A DNA stretch of 7,317 bases from Holosporales bacterium (GTDB lineage: Bacteria > Pseudomonadota > Alphaproteobacteria > RUG11792): assembly GCA_031275915.1 (NCBI GenBank), contig JAISOC010000110.1:1-7317 (forward strand). The letters are read 5' to 3'. A model generated the notes under the pieces. The model was not told the DNA's origin. It saw nothing but the letters and a program-made list of their open reading frames with translations, and searched no databases. The position numbers and the translations under genes were made by a program. Numbering within the stretch: position 1 is the first letter of the stretch; the number at the start of each line of letters is the position of its first letter. This document shows positions 1-6,217 of this stretch, piece by piece.

Positions 1-64
1 AATTAACGTACTTTTAATCTTTTTATGATAAGCTGAAGCTATGCTGATGCATAGATGAGGAAGT

Positions 65-108
65 GAGCACGAGCCCCCAATGGAGGCGGGCTGGGGTTAG
101 GGATGGAA
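65..108. repeat. GC-rich palindromic intergenic element with G-runs
   Basis: This is a GC-rich patch inside very AT-rich DNA. An inverted repeat pairs AGCCC (72-76) with GGGCT (88-92); two more C-G pairs form inside it across a C/C mismatch. The plus strand carries successive G-runs at 82-83, 85-86, 88-90, 93-96, 100-102 and 105-106. The pattern of a C-run, a short loop, then a G-run with a GGGTTAGGG tail resembles the short GC-rich palindromic intergenic repeats scattered through many proteobacterial genomes. That resemblance is from memory and was not checked. No open reading frame of useful length covers it. A small RNA or a G-quadruplex are alternatives. Confidence 0.4.
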
Positions 109-118
109 AAAATAACAC

Positions 119-141
119 AAAAAGGTTAATTTTCCGTTAAC
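119..141 (-). terminator. Weak terminator-like hairpin after the gspE-like gene
   Basis: Read on the minus strand, GTTAA (141-137) and TTAAC (129-125) form a 5-bp AT-rich stem around a 7-nt loop, followed after one base by a run of five T (123-119). It lies about 50 bases past the stop codon of the ATPase gene, where an operon terminator would be expected. The stem is short and low in GC, so termination here is only a possibility. Confidence 0.3.
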
Positions 142-187
142 AAGTGAGAATTTTTTTGAGAAAATTTTTTCAAAAGATGTGTCAGGA

Positions 188-1624
188 TTATGGGACCATC
201 AGCACTCTTTCTGCATCCTCTGAATTTATTAATCCTGCTTTCATTTTCTCCTTGCAATCTTCCTGTAAGGTTTTAAAATGCATATTTTTGAGGGCGTAGC
301 TTAATATCTCCTCTTTGTTTGCATTTTTATATATGAGATCGTTCACAACTGGATCTATTTTTAATATCTCGGAGATTATTGTCCTTCCTCCATTTTTCCT
401 TTTTACTAATCTTTGAGAAATTATAGATATTATATTATCTGCGACTAAAAATGCTGAAACTCCGAAATCTTGGAATCTTTTTATAGCTCCTATACTGTCG
501 TTTGCGTGCACAGTTGTGAAAACCAGGTGCCCAGTCATAGAGGCTCTGACCGCAACATGAGCCGTATCTGCATCCCTAATTTCTCCAACAAATATTATGT
601 CTGGATCCTGGCGCAAAATTGACCTAACTCCATCTGCGAAGCTCATGACTCCCTCTTTAAATTCTGTTTGTTTAACTCCGTGAATTTTATATTCTATGGG
701 ATCCTCAAGAGTCATAACATTCTTGGATTCTTTGTCTATTGTTGCAAGCATTGAATATATAGATGTGGTTTTTCCGGATCCTGTTGGACCACAAAATATA
801 ATCATTCCATGTGGATATTGAGATATTTTCTTGAGATACTTAATTTGTTCATTGTCAAATCCTATGTTTTCTATTTTTATATAGTGTTTATTTTTGTTTA
901 ATATACGAATACATATATTCTCTCCATAAATTGTTGGGTGAGTTGAAATTCTAAAGTCTATGTTATTTGTTTGGTAATGTCCTGATTGAGGACGTCTTGT
1001 CTCCGATATATCAAGCTTTGCAAGTACCTTTGTTGAAACACACAATCTTTGAAATTCTTGGGCAGCTATCGTTTTGATTTTCCTTAATTCCCCATCAATT
1101 CTGTATTTAATTTCTGAGGCACTTTCATATGGGGATATATGAATATCAGAAGCCATATGTTCAATTGCATCATAGAATATTACTTCTATACAATCTTCGT
1201 TTTTCGATAATTTCTTTTTTAAAGCAGATGTAATGGAGCTTTTTTTTGCTATTTTAAAAATTACTTCAGTATTTTGGGGTACCAGTTTTTTTATACGATC
1301 CATTGCAATAATGTCATCTGGATTATGTATAGCCACTTCCACATGATTATCTGAGACTCTATATGGAATTGCTTCGGATTCCGTTAATTTACTATAGTTA
1401 ACCTCAGGAGCGAAATGATTATAGTTCGCAAGATCCTTTTCCTCAATATAGTCTAGCCCGTAATATTTTGATTTCCAAACCGTGAGTTCTTCTTCAGATA
1501 TTCCAGTTACGCTGAGCAAAAATTCATTAATATTTTGGCTATTTATATATCCAGAATTTTCAATAATATCATATACATCAGGCCCAATTATTTCGTTTTC
1601 CAGTAAAAACAAAACGAATGACAC
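188..1624 (-). CDS. gspE: GspE/PilB-family type II secretion / type IV pilus assembly ATPase, zinc module absent
   Basis: This is a cytoplasmic hexameric ATPase that would power pseudopilus or pilus assembly at the inner membrane. Residues 4-65 resemble the N-terminal GspE/PilB regulatory domain. Next come the SDIHI block (159-163), YRIDGELR (174-181) and RRPQSGHY (210-217), which supply conserved arginines. The core follows: Walker A GPTGSGKTT (279-287), the Asp box TLEDPIEY (305-312), Walker B with IIFVGEIRD (343-351) and the His box GHLVFTTVHAND (365-376). After QRLVKR (404-409) the chain runs almost directly into GGRTIISEIL, so the insert with two CxxC pairs usual in GspE and PilB is missing. 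The start is GTG at 1624, with AAGGA three bases upstream; the spacing is short, but the frame upstream is closed by the neighbouring gene's stop. GspE and PilB cannot be separated here, because no other secretion or pilus gene is in the window. Confidence 0.88.
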   Translation of the reverse strand: MSFVLFLLENEIIGPDVYDIIENSGYINSQNINEFLLSVTGISEEELTVWKSKYYGLDYIEEKDLANYNHFAPEVNYSKLTESEAIPYRVSDNHVEVAIHNPDDIIAMDRIKKLVPQNTEVIFKIAKKSSITSALKKKLSKNEDCIEVIFYDAIEHMASDIHISPYESASEIKYRIDGELRKIKTIAAQEFQRLCVSTKVLAKLDISETRRPQSGHYQTNNIDFRISTHPTIYGENICIRILNKNKHYIKIENIGFDNEQIKYLKKISQYPHGMIIFCGPTGSGKTTSIYSMLATIDKESKNVMTLEDPIEYKIHGVKQTEFKEGVMSFADGVRSILRQDPDIIFVGEIRDADTAHVAVRASMTGHLVFTTVHANDSIGAIKRFQDFGVSAFLVADNIISIISQRLVKRKNGGRTIISEILKIDPVVNDLIYKNANKEEILSYALKNMHFKTLQEDCKEKMKAGLINSEDAERVLMVP

Positions 1625-1633
1625 AAATCCTTT

Positions 1634-1876
1634 TTAGTTTATTCCATTAAGGATTCCGAGAGCCAAAGCAGGATTCAGTGTGTTTGTATGTATACTCATA
1701 GACAACAAGCCAAGCATATCATTATCCTGTGTTGCAACATTTGCGTTATCGTCTATTTGTTTGTCATCTGATTTTTGTTCTGTACTTTGGCTTTTATCTT
1801 CATCATCAGCAAAAGAACAATTAAAAGAACTCAAAAAGATTCCTAATATTATGTATGGAAACAAAAACTTAGCCAT
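1634..1876 (-). CDS. Small acidic exported protein of unknown function
   Basis: The product is 80 residues and I do not recognise its family. From the ATG at 1876 it begins MAKFLFPYII, a hydrophobic signal-peptide core running to about residue 20, with a likely signal peptidase I site after SFA (residue 23). The mature part of about 57 residues starts with a low-complexity stretch rich in D, Q, S and K (24-53) and ends in a more hydrophobic segment with LGLLSMSI and NPALALGIL. An in-frame TTG at 1897 would add seven residues, but the ATG has GGCGG just upstream and gives a cleaner signal peptide. The cysteine in SFNCS does not sit in a convincing lipobox. The gene ends nine bases before the ATPase start, in the same reading frame, so the two are probably co-transcribed and translationally coupled. 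Its function may relate to that ATPase; this is inference. Confidence 0.6.
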   Translation of the reverse strand: MAKFLFPYIILGIFLSSFNCSFADDEDKSQSTEQKSDDKQIDDNANVATQDNDMLGLLSMSIHTNTLNPALALGILNGIN

Positions 1877-1901
1877 AAAACCGCCATATGAAAACAATCA
1901 T

Positions 1902-1921
1902 CTATTACCATGCTATTACCA
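1902..1921 (-). repeat. Two direct copies of TGGTAATAG, 11-bp period
   Basis: On the minus strand the nonamer TGGTAATAG occurs twice (1921-1913 and 1910-1902), one helical turn apart, in the gap between the PBP1A stop and the small exported-protein gene. The position, 26 bases before the chosen start, would suit a regulator or an RNA-binding site, but it may be simple chance in AT-rich DNA. Confidence 0.4.
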
Positions 1922-1938
1922 AAATTATTAAAAAATAG

Positions 1939-4002
1939 TTAATTCCAACAGAATTCTTGTAAAAATTTAAGAAATATAGGAAGGGCGATTCTTGAACCTG
2001 AAGCGTGTTCTCCAAGGGATATTGGAGCCATGTATCCAACAAAAATCCCAACAATAATCGTTTTGCTTCCCTTTGTTATATATCCAATAAACCAAGCATC
2101 CTTGAAATCGTTTGTAGTTCCAGTTTTTCCTCCAACATCTACATCAAATTTTTCAAAGACATCTGCTAATTTCTGAGCAGTTCCGTATTTAGCAGTATCT
2201 CTCAACATATTTTTAATGCTCTCTGCAGTTTCCTCAGATATAATTCCTTTTGTTATTTTATTTTTACACAGTGAGTTCTCTATATAAGTTTCTCTATACT
2301 TTTGTTGAGTGATATATTTAATGAATCTTGGATGAACCATATTTCCTTCGTTTAAAAACACGGAAAAGGCAGATACAAGATTCAGGAGGGTAACCTCATG
2401 TGCTCCAAGAGTACACGAAAGATTGAAATTTTCTCCGACTAAATTCACATTTTTAAGCAAATTAAACACTTTTTTGTAGCCAATTTTCTGAACTAAGTTG
2501 ATAGTAGCAAGATTTCTGGAGTATATAAGTCCATCTCTCATTGGCATTTTCCCATATACTTTCTTGCTATAGTTTTTTGGAGAGTAATATTTTCCGTTTT
2601 CAAGTTTTATAGTAACTGGTTTATCATCTATCTCATCGTATTCATCCATTCCAGATTCAAGGGCTGCTGCATATACAAAAGGTTTAATGGCTGATCCAGG
2701 TTGTCTTTTCGCTTGAGTTGCGCAATTAAAGGAGTTGATATCAAAGCTGTATCCTCCAGACATAGCCAGGATATCTCCATTATCAGCGTCCATAACAACT
2801 ATGCCGCCAGAGGCTTTGGGTTCTTTGAATAATTCGTATGTATGATCATCCATTTCTCTGCACAACACAAAATCTCCAACTTTCAATTTTTCTTCAGAAT
2901 TTATTGTGAATTTTTTTTCATCAGCGTTTTTCGCTTCAAAAAAGCCATTGTGAATTTTTTCCACGACAACAGGGAAAATATTATTAACTGTTTTAGGAAG
3001 TTTCTTCTCTATTTCCTGTAAATTCACAGCTCTTATGACAGAATCACTTCTTTTTATCTTTTCAAGGGCAATTAGACCATCTTCTAGGCATTTCTGTGCT
3101 GTTTTTTGAAGTTTTTTGTCCATGGTTGTGATGATGTTATAGCCTCCTCTGAGAAATTGTTCTGTTGAAACATACTTGGAAAATAACTTGCGTACCTCCT
3201 CTGAAAAATATGGTACCAAAAGCTTTGATTTCATATTTTTTACACTTATTGGCTTGGCTAGAGAATTCAGAAGTTGATCTTTATTTATAAAGCCGAGATC
3301 ATACATTTGTGACAATATAGAATTCCTTTTCAAAAGTAATTTTGAGTTGTCCTTCATATTTAAATAAGCAGAGGGAGCACTTGGAAGAGACGCCAGAAAG
3401 GCTGCTTCTTCTGGTCCTATTTCCTCCACTTTTTTCCCAAAATAATAATCACAAGCTTCTGCGATTCCATAACATCCTTTGCCCAAATATATATGATTCA
3501 GATATATCTCCAGAATTTTGTCCTTATTAATGGAGGATTCTATACGGAAAGCCATAATTGCCTCTCTGATTTTTCTGGAAATGCTTCTGTCATTACCAAC
3601 AAGCAAATTTTTGGCTACTTGCTGAGTGATTGTTGATCCTCCTGCTGGTTTTGTTCTCCACAATTTTTTCGAAGTATTTTCAATGATTGCTCTGAGCAAA
3701 CTCTTCACACTGATTCCTGCATGTTTATAAAAATCCTTATCTTCAGCTATGAGGAAAGCCCCCTTAACAAGATTTGGAATTTTGTCGAACTTAATAATTA
3801 CCCTTCTTTCAAAGGCATATTCTTCCATGAGTTCATTATCAGACGAGAAAATTCTTGTACTTGAAGGAGGAGAATAATCTAAAAGAGTCAGCTCACTTGG
3901 TAGATCTTTTCCATAAATGAAAAAGACCAGCAATATAGATAACAAAACGACAAAAATAATGCTCCCCACGAAAAAAAATATCGAAAACAGTCTTTTTAGC
4001 AC
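1939..4002 (-). CDS. mrcA: Class A penicillin-binding protein 1A (bifunctional peptidoglycan synthase)
   Basis: This inner-membrane enzyme polymerises lipid II into glycan strands and cross-links the peptides in the periplasm. Residues 5-30 are a single membrane anchor after a short basic cytoplasmic tip. The glycosyltransferase domain (about 50-230) shows EDKDFYKHAG (catalytic Glu87), GGSTITQQVAKNLL (121-134), and KDKILEIYLNHIYLGKGCYGI split across 160-180. An OB-like insert spans roughly 320-398. The transpeptidase domain follows with SAIK (nucleophile Ser437), the SRN triad (496-498) and KTGT (626-629), so both activities look intact. At 687 residues it is on the short side for proteobacterial PBP1A, with a short tail after the transpeptidase. 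The start is GTG at 4002 without an obvious ribosome binding site; it gives a typical basic-then-hydrophobic N-terminus. It is the first gene of a probable operon with the small exported protein (62 bases downstream) and the GspE-like ATPase. Confidence 0.95.
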   Translation of the reverse strand: MLKRLFSIFFFVGSIIFVVLLSILLVFFIYGKDLPSELTLLDYSPPSSTRIFSSDNELMEEYAFERRVIIKFDKIPNLVKGAFLIAEDKDFYKHAGISVKSLLRAIIENTSKKLWRTKPAGGSTITQQVAKNLLVGNDRSISRKIREAIMAFRIESSINKDKILEIYLNHIYLGKGCYGIAEACDYYFGKKVEEIGPEEAAFLASLPSAPSAYLNMKDNSKLLLKRNSILSQMYDLGFINKDQLLNSLAKPISVKNMKSKLLVPYFSEEVRKLFSKYVSTEQFLRGGYNIITTMDKKLQKTAQKCLEDGLIALEKIKRSDSVIRAVNLQEIEKKLPKTVNNIFPVVVEKIHNGFFEAKNADEKKFTINSEEKLKVGDFVLCREMDDHTYELFKEPKASGGIVVMDADNGDILAMSGGYSFDINSFNCATQAKRQPGSAIKPFVYAAALESGMDEYDEIDDKPVTIKLENGKYYSPKNYSKKVYGKMPMRDGLIYSRNLATINLVQKIGYKKVFNLLKNVNLVGENFNLSCTLGAHEVTLLNLVSAFSVFLNEGNMVHPRFIKYITQQKYRETYIENSLCKNKITKGIISEETAESIKNMLRDTAKYGTAQKLADVFEKFDVDVGGKTGTTNDFKDAWFIGYITKGSKTIIVGIFVGYMAPISLGEHASGSRIALPIFLKFLQEFCWN

Positions 4003-4044
4003 AGCATTTATGCTTTTGTTGCGGCAAAATAGAACATTAGAGAC

Positions 4045-4057
4045 ATTATACAGGAGG
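4045..4057. promoter_or_regulatory. Divergent control site: minus-strand -10 for PBP1A next to plus-strand Shine-Dalgarno
   Basis: On the minus strand TATAAT (4050-4045) is a perfect -10 box about 43 bases upstream of the PBP1A GTG; no good -35 lies at the usual spacing. Two bases further along on the plus strand is AGGAGG (4052-4057), a strong ribosome binding site 11 bases before the ATG at 4069. The two genes therefore share a 66-bp spacer. A plus-strand promoter for the divergent gene is not clear; TTGTTG at 4016-4021 has no good partner at normal spacing. Confidence 0.42.
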
Positions 4058-4068
4058 CTCAGAACTTT

Positions 4069-5178
4069 ATGATCTCATTAAGAACAAAATTATTGTTGAT
4101 ATCATTTTTGTCCTGTGTGATGACTATTTCTCATGGATCTACGAATAATAGACAAAATCTTCCAGAATTTACCAATGCTGAACTGCAGATTGGTATAGCA
4201 ATGGCAAACGCAGATTATGAAAATTTTATCGAAAAGATATATTTTCTTGTAATGGACGAGAAAAAAAGTCAAACAATCAAACCGGATATCAAATTTGATA
4301 TCAAAAAAAAAATTGATAAAAAAGTTCAACAAACAAAAGAAGATGCTCTAACGAAAGAGAACAACGAATTAGCAGCAGATTTGCAAAATTCTCAGCTCAA
4401 ACTCAGTTGTGCACAACAAACAAAAGAAGACATTTCAACGAAAGAGCACAACAAATTAGCAGCAGATTTGCAAAATGCTCAACTTAAACTCAGTTGCGCA
4501 CAACAAATGTACACAGAGGAATACACAAGCAAGAAAGGAACTGATGACGAATTTCTCAATGGAACTAATCCAGAATTAGCTAAAAACCGCACCAAAAAAC
4601 AGGGCTCTAATCTAAAATTTGATAAAGAGCTGTTTAACGAACAAACTGAATTGAACATGAAAAGATTGCGAATAATGGAAGAAATATGCGAATGTTGTTA
4701 TGGCGTGAGAGTCACTTATATTTATAATGCACTCGAAGAAATTATGAAAAATTTAAATTTTATAAAAGAAAATGAAAATCCAGCAAAAACTGTTGAGAAC
4801 ATTATCATAACATCATTACGTAGAATCGATAGTGCTCCTCCTGAAATTCTGGTCAATAATATCGTTAAAATCCTCACAGAAAAGCGGTATAAAGAAATAC
4901 CACAAGAACAAAATCACGTTGAATCAATAACAACATCATTGTCTTCAATGAAAATAACAAAAGGTAATAGTGATGAACAACAGAAAGTACAAGAGATTAA
5001 TCAAGAAAGTACTTCCACGCTGCAAACTAAGTCTGAACAAATACCATCATCAATAAATGTTGCTGCAACTAATCCTCTAGAGGCAATCGAACCTCAGGTC
5101 GAAAACAACCATGATCAAAATTCCAGGGAAGGATTGCACACACACCTAACAACGGCAGCTTCCAACTTTGTGAAATAA
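4069..5178 (+). CDS. Exported protein of unknown family with a tandem-repeat coiled-coil segment
   Basis: The family is not recognised. The ATG at 4069 is set by AGGAGG at 4052-4057 and yields a signal peptide (MISLRTK followed by a hydrophobic core to about residue 20), with a plausible cleavage after SHG at residue 23. Residues 24-65 are mixed; 66-86 are lysine-rich (DIKFDIKKKIDKK). Residues 87-144 are two 29-residue copies sharing LAADLQN and QLKLSCAQQ, with the leucine spacing of a helical coiled coil; each copy ends in a single cysteine. A central region (about 185-275) with ICECCYGVRVTYIYN looks folded and helical. Residues 276-369 are Q/S/T/N-rich, low-complexity and probably disordered. 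It is divergent from PBP1A and convergent with rubrerythrin, so it is probably its own transcription unit. Such proteins in host-associated bacteria can be secreted effectors or periplasmic structural proteins; neither can be shown here. Confidence 0.8.
   Translation: MISLRTKLLLISFLSCVMTISHGSTNNRQNLPEFTNAELQIGIAMANADYENFIEKIYFLVMDEKKSQTIKPDIKFDIKKKIDKKVQQTKEDALTKENNELAADLQNSQLKLSCAQQTKEDISTKEHNKLAADLQNAQLKLSCAQQMYTEEYTSKKGTDDEFLNGTNPELAKNRTKKQGSNLKFDKELFNEQTELNMKRLRIMEEICECCYGVRVTYIYNALEEIMKNLNFIKENENPAKTVENIIITSLRRIDSAPPEILVNNIVKILTEKRYKEIPQEQNHVESITTSLSSMKITKGNSDEQQKVQEINQESTSTLQTKSEQIPSSINVAATNPLEAIEPQVENNHDQNSREGLHTHLTTAASNFVK
4285..4312. repeat. 18-bp perfect palindrome followed by an A10 tract, inside a coding region
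   Basis: GATATCAAATTTGATATC (4285-4302) is its own reverse complement, and ten consecutive A follow (4303-4312). Both lie inside the unknown exported-protein gene, encoding its DIKFDIKKK segment. The transcript could form a small hairpin. A10 is long enough for replication or transcriptional slippage, which would shift the frame of everything downstream. Confidence 0.75.
4327..4500 (+). repeat. Two 87-bp tandem repeats in the unknown exported-protein gene
   Basis: Copy 1 is 4327-4413 and copy 2 is 4414-4500; each begins CAACAAACAAAAGAAGA. By hand alignment they differ at 11 of 87 bases, changing 5 of 29 residues (A/I, L/S, N/H, E/K, S/A), while the cysteine and the leucine pattern are kept. 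The period is a multiple of three, so copies can be gained or lost without breaking the frame. A third partial copy (CAACAAATG) starts at 4501 and then diverges. Confidence 0.93.
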
Positions 5179-5209
5179 TTGATCCAAGTCACAGCACAAT
5201 ACAAATAAG

Positions 5210-5241
5210 ATTAAAGAATTTTCCAATGAAGTAACTTTAAT
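5210..5241. terminator. AT-rich inverted repeat between convergent genes
   Basis: ATTAAAG (5210-5216) pairs with CTTTAAT (5235-5241) around an 18-base loop, in the 67-bp gap between the convergent unknown exported-protein gene and rubrerythrin. A second small inverted repeat, ATTAG/CTAAT (5240-5250), overlaps the rubrerythrin stop codon. Neither has a proper T-run, so a bidirectional terminator role is suggested mainly by position. Confidence 0.25.
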
Positions 5242-5245
5242 TAGG

Positions 5246-5785
5246 CTAATAATTAACGCTTTGCACTTCAAAAAACTCAAGGGAATGACTACACACAGGA
5301 CACATTTCTGGAGCATTCTTTCCTTTGACAATGTAACCACAATTGCCACATTCCCAAATAATTTCTTCCTCTTTTTTGAAAACCTCATCATTCAAAATGT
5401 TTGCTAACAATTTGTTGTAGATTGCTTTATGTGCGGTTTCCACATTAGCTACAGCTCGGAATAAACGAGCAATATCATTAAAGCCTTCCTCTTCAGCTTC
5501 CTTTGCAAACTGCACATACATTTCTGTTGCTTCGTAATTCTCACTTGCAATGGCAGCCTTCAGGTTTTCAATCGTATTTGAAATTGGTCCACCGTTTAGT
5601 AATTTAAACCAAATTTTTGCATGTTCTTTTTCATTACCAGCTACTTTTTCAAATATGTTTGCTATTTGAACATATCCATCCTTCCTTGCTTGAGAAGCAA
5701 AATACGTATATTTATTTCTTGCTTGAGATTCGCCAGAAAAAGCCTCTCGCAAATTTTTCTCAGTTCTAGAACCCTTTAACTCCAT
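5246..5785 (-). CDS. rbr: Rubrerythrin (diiron peroxidase with C-terminal rubredoxin domain)
   Basis: This cytoplasmic non-haem iron protein reduces hydrogen peroxide to water, taking electrons through its rubredoxin centre from an NAD(P)H-dependent reductase that is not in this window. The four-helix ferritin-like domain (about 1-135) supplies the expected ligands by alignment to known rubrerythrins: Glu19 in [10 protein letters not shown], Glu52 and His55 in NEKEH, Glu82 and Glu85 in ASENYE, Glu116 and His119 in NVETAH. The rubredoxin domain follows, with Cys146/Cys149 in CGNCG and Cys162/Cys165 in CPVC, giving a Cys4 iron site. At 179 residues it is a typical full-length single-chain rubrerythrin with no truncation. 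The ATG at 5785 is preceded by GAGGTG at four bases. It lies 84 bases after ftsB on the same strand and may have its own promoter. This type is commonest in anaerobes and microaerophiles, which hints at a low-oxygen niche. Confidence 0.97.
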   Translation of the reverse strand: MELKGSRTEKNLREAFSGESQARNKYTYFASQARKDGYVQIANIFEKVAGNEKEHAKIWFKLLNGGPISNTIENLKAAIASENYEATEMYVQFAKEAEEEGFNDIARLFRAVANVETAHKAIYNKLLANILNDEVFKKEEEIIWECGNCGYIVKGKNAPEMCPVCSHSLEFFEVQSVNY

Positions 5786-5789
5786 GTTA

Positions 5790-5821
5790 CACCTCGCTAG
5801 TTATCAAATTCCGGCATTGTA
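5790..5821 (-). promoter_or_regulatory. Rubrerythrin ribosome binding site and possible -10 box
   Basis: On the minus strand GAGGTG (5795-5790) is a good Shine-Dalgarno sequence four bases before the rubrerythrin ATG. TACAAT (5821-5816) upstream of it is a reasonable -10 hexamer, but nothing close to TTGACA lies at 16-18 bases spacing. The ribosome site is more secure than the promoter. Confidence 0.4.
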
Positions 5822-5869
5822 GCTCATTCTTGAAAAAATTACATCTTTTTTATATTAATGGAATACTCT

Positions 5870-6211
5870 TCACATCTCTGAACTATACAGACCAGATTCG
5901 TTTATAATTATGTCATTTGGGAAAGCATAATTTAAAATAATTCTACATCTCTCTTCTAAGAGATCCATATCCAAAAAGCTACTGCTTAAAAGGTGCACAT
6001 TTCTTTCAAGAGAAATTTCTTTGTTTTTTATGTTTTCCAAATTTTTTTTGCGTTCTATAACTTGTTTTTTTACAACAATGTACGACATAATTCCATTTTT
6101 TCCTCCTATTGCTTGAGATACAAAATACAGGGCCGCAATTAATATACTCCCTATCTTAATTATCAATTTCAATCTGTTAGAAACTCCAACAAATTTACTT
6201 TGTAACTTCAT
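5870..6211 (-). CDS. ftsB: FtsB/DivIC-like septum formation initiator protein
   Basis: This is a small bitopic division protein expected to join FtsL and FtsQ in the divisome and help activate septal wall synthesis. The 113-residue chain has a basic cytoplasmic tip (SNRLKLIIK), one membrane helix at about 17-35, then the glycine-rich turn GGKNG (36-40) followed by IMSYIVVKKQ, as is typical just outside the membrane in this family. A charged coiled coil runs from about 48 to 78. The tail with LDMDLLEERCRIILNYAFPND (80-100) matches the usual DivIC ending in which an E-x-x-R-x-x-L helix precedes a proline. The length is normal for the family. The start at 6211 has no clear ribosome binding site. 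It is divergent from the DsbA-like gene and 84 bases upstream of rubrerythrin on the same strand. I see no eno or pdhA neighbour, the context often found in alphaproteobacteria. Confidence 0.82.
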   Translation of the reverse strand: MKLQSKFVGVSNRLKLIIKIGSILIAALYFVSQAIGGKNGIMSYIVVKKQVIERKKNLENIKNKEISLERNVHLLSSSFLDMDLLEERCRIILNYAFPNDIIINESGLYSSEM

Positions 6212-6217
6212 AAATTA

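Noticed and set aside
188..1624. ATPase gene as a pseudogene because the zinc module is missing
   Set aside because: The frame is open throughout, all nucleotide-binding motifs are intact and the junction joins cleanly to the conserved C-terminal part.
1877..1897. TTG start adding seven residues to the small exported protein
   Set aside because: It would put FSYGGF before the signal peptide and lacks a better ribosome site than the internal ATG.
1680..1931. Plus-strand open frame of 83 codons opposite the small exported-protein gene
   Set aside because: The minus-strand frame has a signal peptide, operon spacing and coupling to the ATPase; the plus-strand frame has none of these.
3342..3530. 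Plus-strand open frame of 62 codons inside PBP1A
   Set aside because: It lies opposite the conserved glycosyltransferase domain and has no features of its own.
4102..4332. Minus-strand open frame opposite the 5' part of the unknown exported-protein gene
   Set aside because: Its F/I/N-rich sequence is what antisense reading of A-rich coding DNA gives; the plus-strand frame is much longer and has a strong ribosome site.
4327..4500. CRISPR-like array
   Set aside because: There are only two adjacent 87-bp copies without spacers, in frame inside a gene; this is an internal protein repeat.
5146..5391. Minus-strand open frame of 81 codons overlapping the 3' end of rubrerythrin
   Set aside because: It is out of frame with the intact rubredoxin domain of rubrerythrin on the same strand.
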